From Solanum dulcamara (lineage: Eukaryota; Streptophyta; Magnoliopsida; Solanales; Solanaceae): a stretch of 64,000 nucleotides of DNA. The notes beneath the pieces were generated by a model. The model saw only the letters and a program-made list of their open reading frames with translations. It did not search any database and was not told the origin of the DNA. Positions 10,172 through 20,689 of the stretch are shown here, piece by piece (the stretch's first letter is position 1; each line of letters begins with the position of its first letter). Position numbers and translations under genes: made by a program. The DNA is taken from positions 62,851,523 to 62,915,522 of the forward strand of contig NC_077237.1 in the NCBI RefSeq assembly GCF_947179165.1, written 5' to 3'.

Positions 10172-12548
10172 TGTAATGACCTCTAAGGTCATTTTTGTAC
10201 TTTTGTATAAATTTTACTATTTTGCCCCTCCCCATAGCTTTTTACAGTCTTTTTATGATATTAGGATGGGTGGTACGCTCCTCGAGGTAGTTGGGTGAGC
10301 TTGGTGCGCGTTTTTTCCTTTTTAGGGCTTTAAAGTTAAAATAGTTGACTTTAGTCAACATCTAGAGATTCGGTCTTCATATGGAAATTGCGACAGTTCC
10401 ATCAGCTCCAGAAGATCTATTTTGTTCTAGAAGGAAGGTTAGTTCAGGTCTTGGAGTCTTTAGTTTGAGTTTTTGCGATTTGCCATTTTAACATTAAAGT
10501 TTTGGCCAAATTTGTCTTCGGTCAATATTTTGAGTAAATGTGCTCGGATGAAAATTTCATCAGTACAGTTGGCTCTTGAACGTCGATTTTAGTCTTGAAC
10601 GACCTTTGGTTTGGTGCCCGAGGTGCTCAGAATGAGCGTTTGGCCATTTTGATGTTTTATATGTTTTCTTTGAAAGTGTTGACTTTGGTCAACATTTCAA
10701 CAAGACCACCTCCGTTGGTCATTTCATCGATTCCATTGAGTCCTAAAGGACATTTCCAATTGGGTAGCATAGTGTGTTTGCATTGGTGGGGTTCCAAACT
10801 AGTTTTGAGCCCTCATCAGGGAGCTTTTCTCCCTTGGTAAAGATCTGATGCACAACTGTGGTGAAACTCTAACTCCTTCTTCGCAATCGTGGGCCTTTGG
10901 CCGCATTCGTGGAGGTGTGGATGCTTGTTCTCCGCTTTCACAGACCCTTGGCCACATTCGTAGAGGGTTAGCTACCCCTTCTCTACGTTAGTGGAATAGC
11001 CTCCGCGTTTGCAAAGGGTTAGTTGGTTGACCTCTACATTCGAAAAGCTAGTATCCACATTTGTGAAGGCCAATAAGAGACTTGCAGTGAATTCTTTAAA
11101 ACCCCTTTTTGGCTATTTTCGTCTCATTTCCCTCATAACCAAAGCAAAACTTTGAGAGCTCCTCTTGATCATTTTCAATAATTCTCGTTGCCTTGGTCGT
11201 GAATTCTTGCGGGGACATTTTGAAAGCCATTCTCATCCCAAAAATCTTGTAAGTATTGCATAAATTTCATTGAAATTTTCCATTTTTGACCATCTTAGGG
11301 CTCGATTTTGGTGGGACTAATTTAAGCCCTTCTAGTTCTCAGAATGTACCATTTTTGGGGCACAAGCTCCTTGAGCTATTTGGGACCTTGTGACGAAATT
11401 GTTTTTTTGATTTCATGCGCGGGTCCTAATGTCGAATTTTAATCTGATTTTGGTTCCTTTTTAATTATGATAATATAGGTATCATTGGCTTTGTTTTGAT
11501 GTGTTCTTCAATAATTTAATAGATTGGCATCGTTTGGAGGCAGCCCGGAAATGAAAAACTCTAATTTAGCGATTCATGTGCAATTTCGGTCTTGAGGTAG
11601 GATATAGATTCTTCCCTTTAGACTTGGCTCGGTTAAAATTTCTATATTATGATTAGTATCATATGATTAGGTTGATCTACAGGTGTTGATAGCCATTTGA
11701 GCAAAATTAGGAGTCGATGGCCATCGTTGGTGTTAGTTTGGGTTATTAGCCATTGAAGCTTTAGTTTAGGCTTCATTCTTGTCTTGTTTGTGCCACTTAG
11801 TATCCTTATAGCTTGCTCCTCGGTGACTTAAAACTTAGGATGCCGTTTGTTTGACTTGGTTGATTACATTTCCCCTTTTTGGTGTATTTTGGCTTATGAT
11901 TGTGTTTGATTACTTATGACATTGAAATGTTTGGCCTAAGTCCTTGCTTTTGGTACATCGGAGACCCTGGTTAGTGAATTGATTCCCTTGGCGGGGTTTT
12001 CCCCCGACTTTGAGTAATACATAATTTTTGACATGCTACTTGCCTTGGTTACTTCACCGATGATCTTAAAACCATTTAAATGGATTAATAAATGAAAGGA
12101 CCAGGATTTTGGAGAATGAATAAATATAAGGATCCGAAAAAAAATAGTAATCCCATTATTATGGCACTTCATACTTTTGATGAGCTCGACGTATAATTTC
12201 GATCAATCCTTTTATTGAATTTGGGCTACACTATTATATTCACTACTGATAAGCTTGAGGTGTGATTTTCGGGCGGCATGTCGATACATATTCTGGGTTT
12301 TAACCTTTATATTGATGAGTTCGAGCGTTATTCTGAGTGCTCTACAGTATTTTAGGGATTATTTTTACAATTTTTCTTTGTTATGCATATATACTTGCTC
12401 TCCCAGTATTCTGTGAGTTGAGGAAATTATGGTGATTATCTATTGTTGTTGGGTTATTTAGCCTTTGCATGTTCTCCCGTACCCCGATACACCTGTAGTT
12501 GTAGTTCATGGCTTATTTATGTTGTCATTAGTAATATCGTGCTTCTTT
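10172..12548 (+). mobile_element. 3' LTR of gypsy element F
   Basis: Begins TGTAATGACCTC immediately after the chromodomain end and a short purine-rich tract (AGTAGTGGAAGT). Inside is a block of imperfect repeats around 10880-11080 built on CGCA/CCACATTCGTGGAGG-like phrases, which I recall as typical of Solanaceae gypsy LTRs. The right end is uncertain. It probably lies just before the CA microsatellite and SINE at about 12550, but no TSD was found. Confidence 0.6.
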
Positions 12549-12550
12549 TA

Positions 12551-12567
12551 CACACACACACACACAT
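12551..12567. repeat. (CA)n microsatellite, SINE target
   Basis: A CA run directly left of the SINE. A second CA run with the same ACACACACACAT phrase lies right of it near 12702-12715, so the SINE apparently split a CA repeat, which would supply the target duplication. Confidence 0.8.
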
Positions 12568-12700
12568 ACAACAACAACAACAACCCAGTGAAATCCCATA
12601 ACGTGGGGGTCTAGGGAGGGTAAAGTGTACGCAAACCTTACTCCTACCAAGGTAGGACGGCTGTTTCCAAGAGACCCTCAGCTCAAAAGAAGCATAAAAA
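12568..12700 (-). mobile_element. TS-type SINE (Solanaceae)
   Basis: On the minus strand the element runs from a head near GAGCTGAGGGTCTC, through CTACCTTGGTAGGAGTAAGG, TACACTTTACCCTCC and GGATTTCACTGGG, to a tail of five TTG units. This matches the tobacco TS SINE family as I remember it: a tRNA-derived short element ending in (TTG)n. About 130 bases long, non-autonomous, mobilised by a LINE. It sits between CA repeats that probably form its target duplication. The exact 5' boundary (12690 or 12700) is unclear. Confidence 0.8.
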
Positions 12701-12720
12701 GACACACACACATATACACA

Positions 12721-12746
12721 TACATATATATATATATATATATATC
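12721..12746. repeat. (TA)n microsatellite
   Basis: Short TA run between the SINE and the first EPRV sequence. Confidence 0.9.
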
Positions 12747-12849
12747 ATAGTTTCGTAAAAATATGATATAAACTACTCAAAGCTATAATAAACAACCACG
12801 TAAACAAAAGAAATATAAGAGAAGATCATCATATAGCCAGCAGCCATAC

Positions 12850-13370
12850 AGACGCAAAAAATACTTCTTACAAAACTCCTCAGCTAAAATTCCATACCTA
12901 AATAAAGATAGGCAAGTTAGAAAATATAGAAGTGATAGAAACTATAAGAATAAATTAGAATTTTATACTTGTGGAAGTATAGAATATCTAGCAAATATAT
13001 ATCCCAAAAGAAATAATAATCGAACTAGAAATTATCAGTTAATAGAAGATTTCCAAGAGACCTTATTAAAAGTAGACGAATTCATGTCAGATACAGAAAG
13101 TATATACTCTATTGTAAGTGTAGATATAGAAGAAAAGACTACTCAATCATAATCATCTGATTCAAAAGAAGAAAATTTAATTAATGAAATAGGATTAGAA
13201 ATGAATGAGTTAAACTTAGAAAATCTACAAATAAGTACTTTGATGAATGTCCTACAAGAATGTAATCATGACTTTCAAAGGCAGAAAGGAATAGATAGTT
13301 ATCAATGTAGCATATGTAAATGGTGCCCTAGCAAAATAAATAGATCTAAATGTAAAAATAAATAAACAAC
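12850..13370 (+). pseudogene. EPRV coat-protein C-terminus with ruined zinc knuckle
   Basis: A basic segment rich in Lys/Arg/Tyr near 12855-12950 leads to a short FYTCGSIEYLANIYP block at about 12962-13005. It has CCHC-knuckle spacing, but only one of the four metal ligands remains; the other three positions read Tyr. An acidic Ser/Glu-rich tail follows to about 13185, after a TAA at about 13150. A Cys-containing segment (YQCSICKWC) lies near 13300 and ends at TAA near 13363. Coat identity rests on knuckle plus acidic tail directly before the protease; the capsid core is not present in this piece. Confidence 0.6.
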
Positions 13371-13453
13371 AGGAAAAGACTCAAATCAAATACCAGTCTA
13401 CTAACCTAAGAATAATAACCTTAGAAACTCGAATAAATGACCTAGAACAAAGG

Positions 13454-14060
13454 TTGGTTTCATTAGAAAAAGGAAAAGAGAAAATAGAAATAGACAACAA
13501 CTTTACGCAAAGAACAAAACATCTAGACCAAATAGAAACTGAACTAATGAACCTTGAGGAAAACAATATTAGACTTATATGTAATGAGGATAAAAAATTT
13601 AGAATAGTAAAGGTACTAGCAAGAATAAAGATTAAAGATGTATAAATAGAAACTTTAGCCCTAATAGATGCAGGATGTACAAGTTGCCTCAAAAATAGAA
13701 ACATAGTACCACAGGACCTATTAAAAACTTTAAAGAAACCAGTGTCGGCAATACAAATTGATGGAACTTATAATTTCTATGATCATTATATAGAAAAGGA
13801 ACAAATAAGTTTCATAAATACATGTAATGAATTTTACAGACCAACCTAGAACATGTATAAAATATTGGCAAGGGATTTAGACATTAAGACTGATCTAGTA
13901 ATAGGTTTACAATTCCTTATACAAAATAATAGAAGTTGTTTATTTTCTCGAGATGGAATAATGCTATTTAGAAACACAACTTATACTCCAGTACAGACTA
14001 TAACAAATCCAACCAAAGGAAGGTCCCAGATAAAGGATAATATAGAAACCCTCAAATCCG
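13454..14060 (+). pseudogene. EPRV aspartic protease region
   Basis: A Lys/Glu-rich lead (13454-13640) precedes ALIDAGCTSC at about 13657-13686, where retropepsins carry their D-T/S-G triad; here the middle residue is Ala. The downstream part (LVIGLQFL) resembles the usual protease ILG region. In-frame stops fall at 13645 and near 13850. The ORF ends because of the 23-bp duplication at 14081-14126, which throws the frame. Confidence 0.65.
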
Positions 14061-14080
14061 CCAAAACTAGTTCAACTCCG

Positions 14081-14126
14081 TGTTGTGACGATTGTGGAAG
14101 TCATGTTGTGACGACTGTGAAAGTCA
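14081..14126 (+). repeat. 23-bp tandem duplication that breaks the EPRV pol frame
   Basis: TGTTGTGACGATTGTGGAAG plus TCA at 14081-14103 is followed at once by a near-identical unit at 14104-14126 (two differences). Two reading frames (13853-14182 and 14092-14472) overlap exactly here; each copy encodes the same CCDDC-type residues in a different frame, so the duplication explains the shift. Confidence 0.9.
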
Positions 14127-15638
14127 TGGTAAATGTTCTTCAAAAAACTTGTACGAGGAAAACCAAGAAGAAGTTTATTTAGAGGAATCATACTTAGAAG
14201 ATATCGAAAAAGATTATACATTAATAAACATTGAGACAAAATTCTATAATTTCCCAAAAGGAATAAACAAGATAGGAACGATAAAGAATCCCAAACACTT
14301 GGATAATATTGTAGCAATATTAGATCAAATGGAAATAATTGGAGAAAAACCATTAGTACATTGGGGATGTAACAAAATTATGTGTAAATTAGATATCATA
14401 AATCTTGAATACACAATAAAGACTGGAACTATAGAAGCAAATAATGAAGACACAGAAGAATTTCATAAATAAATTAAAGAACTATTAAAATTAGAGGTAA
14501 TACGAAGATCTACCTCTAAACACAGGTCTGCAACATTTATCATAAGAAATCATAGCAAACAAGTAAGAGGTAAAGCTACAATGGTAATAAACTATAAGAG
14601 ATTAAATGATAATACTAGAACTGATGTCTATAAATTACCCGATAAGAATAAGTTAATAAATAGGATACGAGATAAAAAGATATTTAGTAAATTTGACTGT
14701 AAATCCGGATATTGGCTAGTTAAAATGCATCAAGAAAGCATAGAATAGACATCATTGACTTGTCTTGAAGGACATCTTGAAAATGGATGATATGTTTGGA
14801 GACTATACAAATTTCATCTTTGTATATGTAGATGATATTTTAGTATTCAGTAAAGACATGCAAGAGCATTTAGGACATTTACAAATAATTTTTAGACTAT
14901 TTGTAAAGTATGAAATAATAATTAGTAAAAAGAATGAAATTATGTATGGAACATATAAATTTCTTAGGAGTAACTTTAGGAGACGGAAAAATAAAGCTAC
15001 AACCGCATATAGCAAAAAAAGTATTAGATATGCCGGATAGGTTAGATAATATAAAGGATCTACAAAATTTTGTAGGACTAGTAAATTATGCTAGAACTTT
15101 CATCCAAGATCTAGGAAAAATAGCCGGACCATTATATGCAAAAGCAGGAAGCAAAGGACAAAAACACTTTAATATAGAAGACATCAAGTTAGTTCAACAA
15201 ATTAAAGAAAAGGTCAAAAACATACCAGATCTACAAATACCCGTAGAATTAGATTATCTAATAATTCAAACAGATGGAAGTAAATTAGGATGGGGAGCTA
15301 TCATAAAATCCCGACCTAACAAATACAACTCTAAAAATGAAGAAAAAATTTGTGCATATTAGATTAGACAATACAAAGAAAAAGGAAACATGAGTAGTAT
15401 AGACGTTGAAGTATTAGCAATAATATATGGTTTGAATAGTTTCAAATTATATATTTTGAATAAAAAGGAAGCCTTAGTAAGAACAGATTATGAAGCTATA
15501 GTAAAATTCCACCAAACAATAAATAGCAAAGCTAGTAGTAAGCAAAGATGTCTAAACTTTATGGATATCATATCTATATATAATATTTTTTTTTTGTATA
15601 TGTTAAAGGAAAATATAATGATCTATGAAATAAATTAA
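14127..15638 (+). pseudogene. EPRV reverse transcriptase and RNase H
   Basis: RT fingers (VINYKRLND near 14585) lead to the FDCKSGYW block at 14690-14710. The catalytic box VYVDDILVFS at 14821-14850 is intact, then the thumb (LQNFVGLVNYARTF near 15060). RNase H shows TDGSKLGWGA at 15270-15300, a conserved Glu block (SIDVEVLAIIYGL) near 15400 and RTDYEAIV near 15482, so its acidic residues are retained. Breaks: stop near 14472; stop near 14746; loss of about twenty residues between fingers and palm near 14775; frame change near 14940-15000; stop at 15361; terminator at 15638. The YVDD box, rather than FIDD, separates it from the gypsy RTs here. Confidence 0.8.
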
Positions 15639-15683
15639 GTAGATTATAACTTAAAACTAACTAATGTAATATTTCTTTTCATC

Positions 15684-16900
15684 ATGAGACCAACTAGCCA
15701 ACAACCAGCAGACAAAGGCAAGGGCATAGCCCAACCAGACTCTTATGTGACTCTATTAGGTACGATAAATTTTAGACCACAAAGTACTATAGACATGATG
15801 GAGAGAATTTACTTTGGTAAGTTTAATTTAATTTCCTATCCTCAGTGTAATTTGTCTTTTCGAATAATACCAGACTGTACCTTAGACAAATATCAAAAAT
15901 GTCTAGTCGACAATTTATGGATAGCATATAATAAGAAAGACACTAAACATTTTATTGCTTATACTAATTATTTATGTCAATACTTTTCAGATAAAAGTAG
16001 AGAGTATAAATTTAAATATTATGTAGTTATACACGACAAGATGAATGGTGTTTTTCAATCCTAGATCAAAGTAGTAGGCTCAATAAATGGGGTTAAAAAC
16101 TCGCTTTTCAAAGGTTTTAATAATTTTACAGAAGCTTTAGACTATTCCATAGGAATGCTTGGGCCAAACTACTATATCTCACTAGCTCTCAGACAAAGCC
16201 CAACCCAGACTTCTCAATATAATATCCAGACAGACTCAAATAAAATTATTTTTTGTGATCATTGTTATTCAATGACAGAGGCGTTCAAAAGACTTAATAC
16301 AAACAATGAAGCCCTCATTCAGGAAAATATGAGACTAATGAATCAACTTGAGACATTCCAATGTAAGTTTGTTCCAAAGACCGATACAAGCACTCAAACT
16401 CTAGAAATGAGCTCTCCATCTCACTTAAAAATGGATGAGACGGGTGTGCATTCCCTTCTAAATTCTAAGAAATCCACTGTATTGGATAAAGATACTGCGA
16501 GTCTGGTTCAAACGATGGCCAGTAAAGACTCATCAAACCCGTTAATGGTTGTCACTTTGTCAAAAAGTGAAGACGAGGGGTCCTCTTCTTCACAAGAAGA
16601 CTACCTAAATGTTTCGAGAAAGACCTTTCCAGAAAAAATATAATTTCTAAAAAGAAAAAAATGATCAAATAGAATCTATAATTAAATAGACCCTAGAACA
16701 ATTTTTCTAGAATCAAGGACAAGACAAACATATTATTAGCAAGGACAGTCCAAGTCCCAGTAACGATGGATTAGTTCCTAATTCGGATGAAGATGTTAAC
16801 AGTAAAGTAAGAACTCCACGTTTAGACGAAGGCGAATATGGAAGCAACAACTATCAAGATGTTCAGGACCCATATGAAGATGATGACTCAAGAATTTCAA
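15684..16900 (+). pseudogene. EPRV transactivator/viroplasmin-like ORF
   Basis: Starts at ATG 15684, 46 bases after the pol stop. The middle (16000-16190) has the caulimovirid viroplasmin signature also found at the N-terminus of RNase H1: YYVVIHDKMNGVF...GVKNSLFKGFNNF..ALDY and a GPNYYIS end. An in-frame TAG at 16062-16064 falls where Trp is expected in this motif. The frame continues to 16643 through a coiled-coil-like, then Ser/Glu/Asp-rich region; a decayed acidic tail is readable to about 16895. In the family this protein permits reinitiation of translation on polycistronic RNA and builds inclusion bodies. Confidence 0.75.
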
Positions 16901-17052
16901 TTATTTTTGTATTTGTATATTAGTACATTTTTCTTGTAGTATTTCCACTATATGTTGTATTTTAGAACCTCTATTGGCATTCTTTTTCCTGCTGGTTTTA
17001 TATTTTCTTTTATTTCTATATTAGGTCTAGACCACGCTTTTCATGATAGATT

Positions 17053-18300
17053 TCATGTACTATAGCCAACACTCGGAGCTGAGCTCGTTCTTTGGAATGG
17101 ACTAGCACTATGTGAACTAATTGCCTCGTCCATTAGTTCTTTATGGCTAAGTATTGATATAATGTCGTCATTTTCTGCATCGTTAAAATTTATGTCTGAA
17201 TCTTCTATTCGATATGCTAAATTGTTATTTCTATCTTTACATATTCTACAATGCTCTATTGTTTCAATTATATCCATTTTACCTTTTTTACATCCTTTAC
17301 ATTTAAAAACTATATAACTATTTTCTTTGTATAATCTTTTTGCTTCTTCTATAGCTTTATCTACTTCGTAGCCTTCTTGTATTATTTCTATATTCATAAG
17401 TTCTTTTTGTTCTGTTTCTATGGTACTTTCTGTCTCTGTCTCATCTAGCTCCTTTTGGCTAGTATAATTATAATTGGTAAATCTTATTGATGTTTCTCCT
17501 CTAGAACTAGTATACATGAAATAGTTTTCCGGTGCAAATACTTTTGGTTTACTAAGTTTGTCTAAGTTCCATTCTAATCCCGCATATTCTTTTGGGTTTA
17601 TTTTTGTTGGCTTTATTAATTTTATTCCTTTATTACCCATTACTTCTACTACATCATTTACTTGTAGTTTAAACTTTGTATTACTACTTAGGGTCATTTT
17701 TCCTATAAAACCTACACACATTACTAAATTATTTCCATTATTCATTTCTTCGTAACCTTTAGTCTGAATTTCTATTTTAATATGTTTTTCAAATTCTTTT
17801 AAATTAATTAGTAAGTTTGGGCTAATATAAAATATTCCTCCATTATTAGTCATATCCACTCCTGTTTGTCCTAATATGGATTTCTTTACGTCTGACCATC
17901 TGTCATCATATAATACTATTAATACTATAGACCCTAAATTCTTTCTAGTTAATCCTTTTACCCATATGGCTATTAATCCCATATGCATTCGCATAAGTCT
18001 GGGGGTTTTAATTGTTTTGGTAAAAGCAGGGTTTACTAGATTTAAAGTAGAAATTTTTTCTCATATTGCTGATTGTTGTTCTTCTCTATAATGTCTATAT
18101 AATTGATTATCCCTAGAAAAGCACTTCATATTATATAGTGTCTTTGGATTTAATAATTTTAGTTGATTTTGTTGAAAGATTTGTAAATCTCTATCGACGT
18201 CTATTATTTCATTTACCTCTTGGTTGTGCTCTTCGCTAGAGTGTCGTCGAGATAATATTCTAGAAATGAGATTATTACCAATTCTATTGTCTACAAAACT
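17053..18300 (-). pseudogene. EPRV movement protein (30K superfamily)
   Basis: The open part is 313 codons (17994-17053); one in-frame TGA near 18063 separates it from about 80 more upstream codons. The motif RMHMGLIAIWVKGL, followed by a hydrophobic strand and a conserved Asp (LYDDRWSDVKKSILG), is the 30K-type movement-protein core that enlarges plasmodesmata. The C-terminal third is acidic (DETETESTIETEQ) and carries a CXXC...CXXC pattern (CKGC and CRIC, minus-strand region near 17290-17230) that may bind metal. It is one of the longest open frames of the window, with only one nonsense codon. Alternative start choices cannot be resolved. Confidence 0.75.
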
Positions 18301-18379
18301 TACTCTTGGCCTGTCTTCTTCAATGGTTCATCTTGATTTGGTTGAAAGAAAGTCCATTTTGTGGATTTCTAGTTACTAA

Positions 18380-18600
18380 CTATTTTTCTTTTTGTGGGGT
18401 TATTTCTACTTCCTTTGGTTGAGTGATTAATTCGTCTATTTCTGTATTTTTAGGAGCCTGGTGTTCAAGTTGTTTTTTCTTTAGTATTTTATCTATTTTT
18501 ATGTTTAATTCAATTAGCAAGGCTATTATTGTGTTATTTTGTTTGAGTAATGTCTTCTCGGATTAGCTTGACAGGATATGAGTAGAATATCCTACTGGAT
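18380..18600 (-). pseudogene. EPRV coiled-coil ORF fragment upstream of movement protein
   Basis: The minus-strand translation gives a Leu/Ile/Lys-rich heptad-like segment (LLKQNNTIIALLIELNIKID) then an acidic/basic tail ending at TAG near 18385. Coiled-coil proteins precede or accompany coat proteins in caulimovirids, but this fragment is too short to name. Confidence 0.4.
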
Positions 18601-18620
18601 CTAGGTGAAATTTTGTTGAA

Positions 18621-20633
18621 TGTTTTTCATGACCCAATTTAGGATCATGACCGACGCTAAGGGGAAGAATCCCAAAGCAAGCCTTCCCAAAAATTCTATA
18701 GAAAATCGGGCAGAGTTTTGTCTATTTTTGGGCCTATCTTGAATTTTTCCTGTCTCAGAAATCAACCACAACTAACAATAACACTAAAATAAGCCACCAT
18801 ATCCATCAATAAACCAACCTCTATGCAGTAATACCAATTAATCTCAAAATATGAAAAATAAGTTTAACACTAGTCACATGACTATAATACGAATGAATAA
18901 TCATAACTCTACTGGGGAAATAACAAATGGAGCAACTCTAAAAGTTTTTTAAAAAAAATAAAAGGAAGAAAAACAACCCAATAACTTCTTGCCACGTGAA
19001 GCAATGCGGGACTCACCAGATACTATCAAATTACGCTCTCTAGTTGATGGAATCCTCGTCAATGCCACCTGAGTTCTCTGTAAAAACATTTAGTGGGGGG
19101 TGAGACGCTAGATCAGTGAGTAATAACAATTAATCACAACCATTTTAATAAGGGACAAGTCAGAAAACATGCTAGTACGATAATCAAAATCATGTAATAA
19201 ATGCCTTTTCAGAGCAAAATGATGACAATACTCAAATCTTATTTTCCTCATATGAGCAAAATCAATGTAAACATATAGTAATAAATTTAATAAACACTTT
19301 CATATCAAATCTTATATTTGGGAGGTTTCCAATAATGAATCATGTAATCGGTGTGGCCCTTCATAAAGGAGTCAAATATTCATATCAGAAGATCCCTTCT
19401 CGAGGTATATCGGTAATGGTATACTTGTTTTACCTTCCCACTAGAGAGGGCTATATCGGTAATTTGTAAATACAAGGTGCACCAGGTCTAAGGAACCTAC
19501 CGTTAGCTACGGGATCTATCAAGGTCTACTCCCACTTATACTTTACTTTATAACTAGTAGAAGCATTTTTTAAATATTACAAGACATTCAAATGCTTATC
19601 AAATCACATTATATGAAACTTAAACCATAAAAGAAACATATATCAAGATACTTACTTTCAAGTAAATAACAAAGCTTTTCCATAATGATAAATCATATTT
19701 CAATTAACAATAAACAAATCATAAGTGAGAACATCTCACATAGCCGTTTCAATATCATATTAAGTAAAAGACTTATTCCGTATGCAAGTTCAAAACATTT
19801 GGTGACACATTCACTTCATAAACTTTGTATAAATCATGAGAGTTATAAAAATGCAAATTATGGTAAGATTACTACTCGCAGTGCTCATGCCGAAATACCA
19901 AGCTCGTCACTCGAGTAGTCCGTATGAATTCCTTCGGTCACACTATAAACATATTCATAGAAATATCATGTTAACTTCTATGTTGGGGCTATTTTATGCT
20001 AAATTTTGAATACCCAACCCCTTATGGTCTTTCTGTTTACCCAATAATTTGATGCATCATATAAATCCAAAACATGAATAATTTAGTTGGAGAAATAAGC
20101 TATTGACTTCGTCTAATTTATCCTCTCTATTCATCTACTTCTATATTCAGAACTACACCTCATTGTCCAAACGTGTCTCTAGTAATTAAATTTTGACGTC
20201 CAAAGTAAATTACCTATACTAAGAGTCTTGGCGAAGCAGTAGTAGAAGGAAAGAACAAATATTTAACTCAATACAATAACAAAATTTCTCATAAACTTCT
20301 TTCTCCTCCTACGCCCTTCACAGCTTCACCCATCCGCTCCTTCTTCTCTTCCTTCTCCCTTCGCTGGAATAAGCACGCAGAAGTTTAGTTCCCTCTTTTT
20401 TTTTCCTGTTGTTGCGTTGAATCTCTACTTTTTTTTGGAGTTGCATGAGTCTTTTGCCTTATTTTCTCTTTTTTTTCCTTTGGCAGATGGTCATGTACTT
20501 TGGGCGTTAGCCCTTTTGACCATGATGTCCTTTTTTTCTTTTAATGACTTGAAAAGAAAAATATATAAATTATCTTTCATAGTCTAATTCTTTTTAATTA
20601 TTTAAAGGTCCTATATTGAATATGGGTATTACA
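18621..20633 (-). mobile_element. 3' LTR of gypsy chromovirus B
   Basis: On the minus strand it starts TGTAATACCC at 20633 and ends GGGTCATGAAAAACA at 18621, giving TG...CA ends and about 2.0 kb. The polypurine tract lies at its start side. It abuts EPRV sequence on the left, which is the target. A TATA-like TTTATATATTTTTC lies on the minus strand near 20560-20573. The right LTR of B is outside the window. Confidence 0.75.
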
Positions 20634-20650
20634 TTCTTCCTTCCCACCTT
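20634..20650 (-). promoter_or_regulatory. polypurine tract of element B
   Basis: Minus-strand AAGGTGGGAAGGAAGAA lies directly before the TGTAATACCC LTR start, the expected plus-strand primer site. Confidence 0.7.
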
Positions 20651-20689
20651 AAGAAATTCGGTCCCCGAATTTAAACAACTATGTACGTG

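Larger units (their letters stand above)
12745..16905 (+). mobile_element. endogenous pararetrovirus, Solendovirus-like, plus-strand piece
   Basis: Contains, in viral order, the coat-protein end with a zinc-knuckle relic, protease, reverse transcriptase, RNase H and then a separate transactivator/viroplasmin-like frame. A separate transactivator downstream of pol, together with the Solanaceae context, points to the tobacco vein clearing virus group (Solendovirus; endogenous relatives occur in Nicotiana, tomato and potato). It has no LTRs. Movement protein and N-terminal coat protein are absent from this piece but present in the opposite orientation to its right. Multiple stops, one 23-bp duplication and an RT deletion make it non-functional. 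Confidence 0.8.
16906..18620 (-). mobile_element. endogenous pararetrovirus, Solendovirus-like, minus-strand piece
   Basis: Read on the minus strand: a coiled-coil segment (about 18560-18380), the movement protein (about 18300-17053), then the first part of a coat-protein-like frame (about 17050-16906). Together with the plus-strand piece to its left this would cover most of one viral genome, but the two pieces face each other and do not overlap in content. It ends at 18620, where LTR B begins, so B inserted into or beside it. Confidence 0.75.

Noticed and set aside
13381..13704. 107-codon minus-strand frame
   Set aside because: Antisense shadow of the EPRV protease lead region.
14072..14353. 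93-codon minus-strand frame
   Set aside because: Antisense shadow of EPRV pol.
12745..18620. First EPRV read as a gypsy or copia retrotransposon
   Set aside because: No LTRs; YVDD-type RT, viroplasmin-like ORF and 30K movement protein point to Caulimoviridae.
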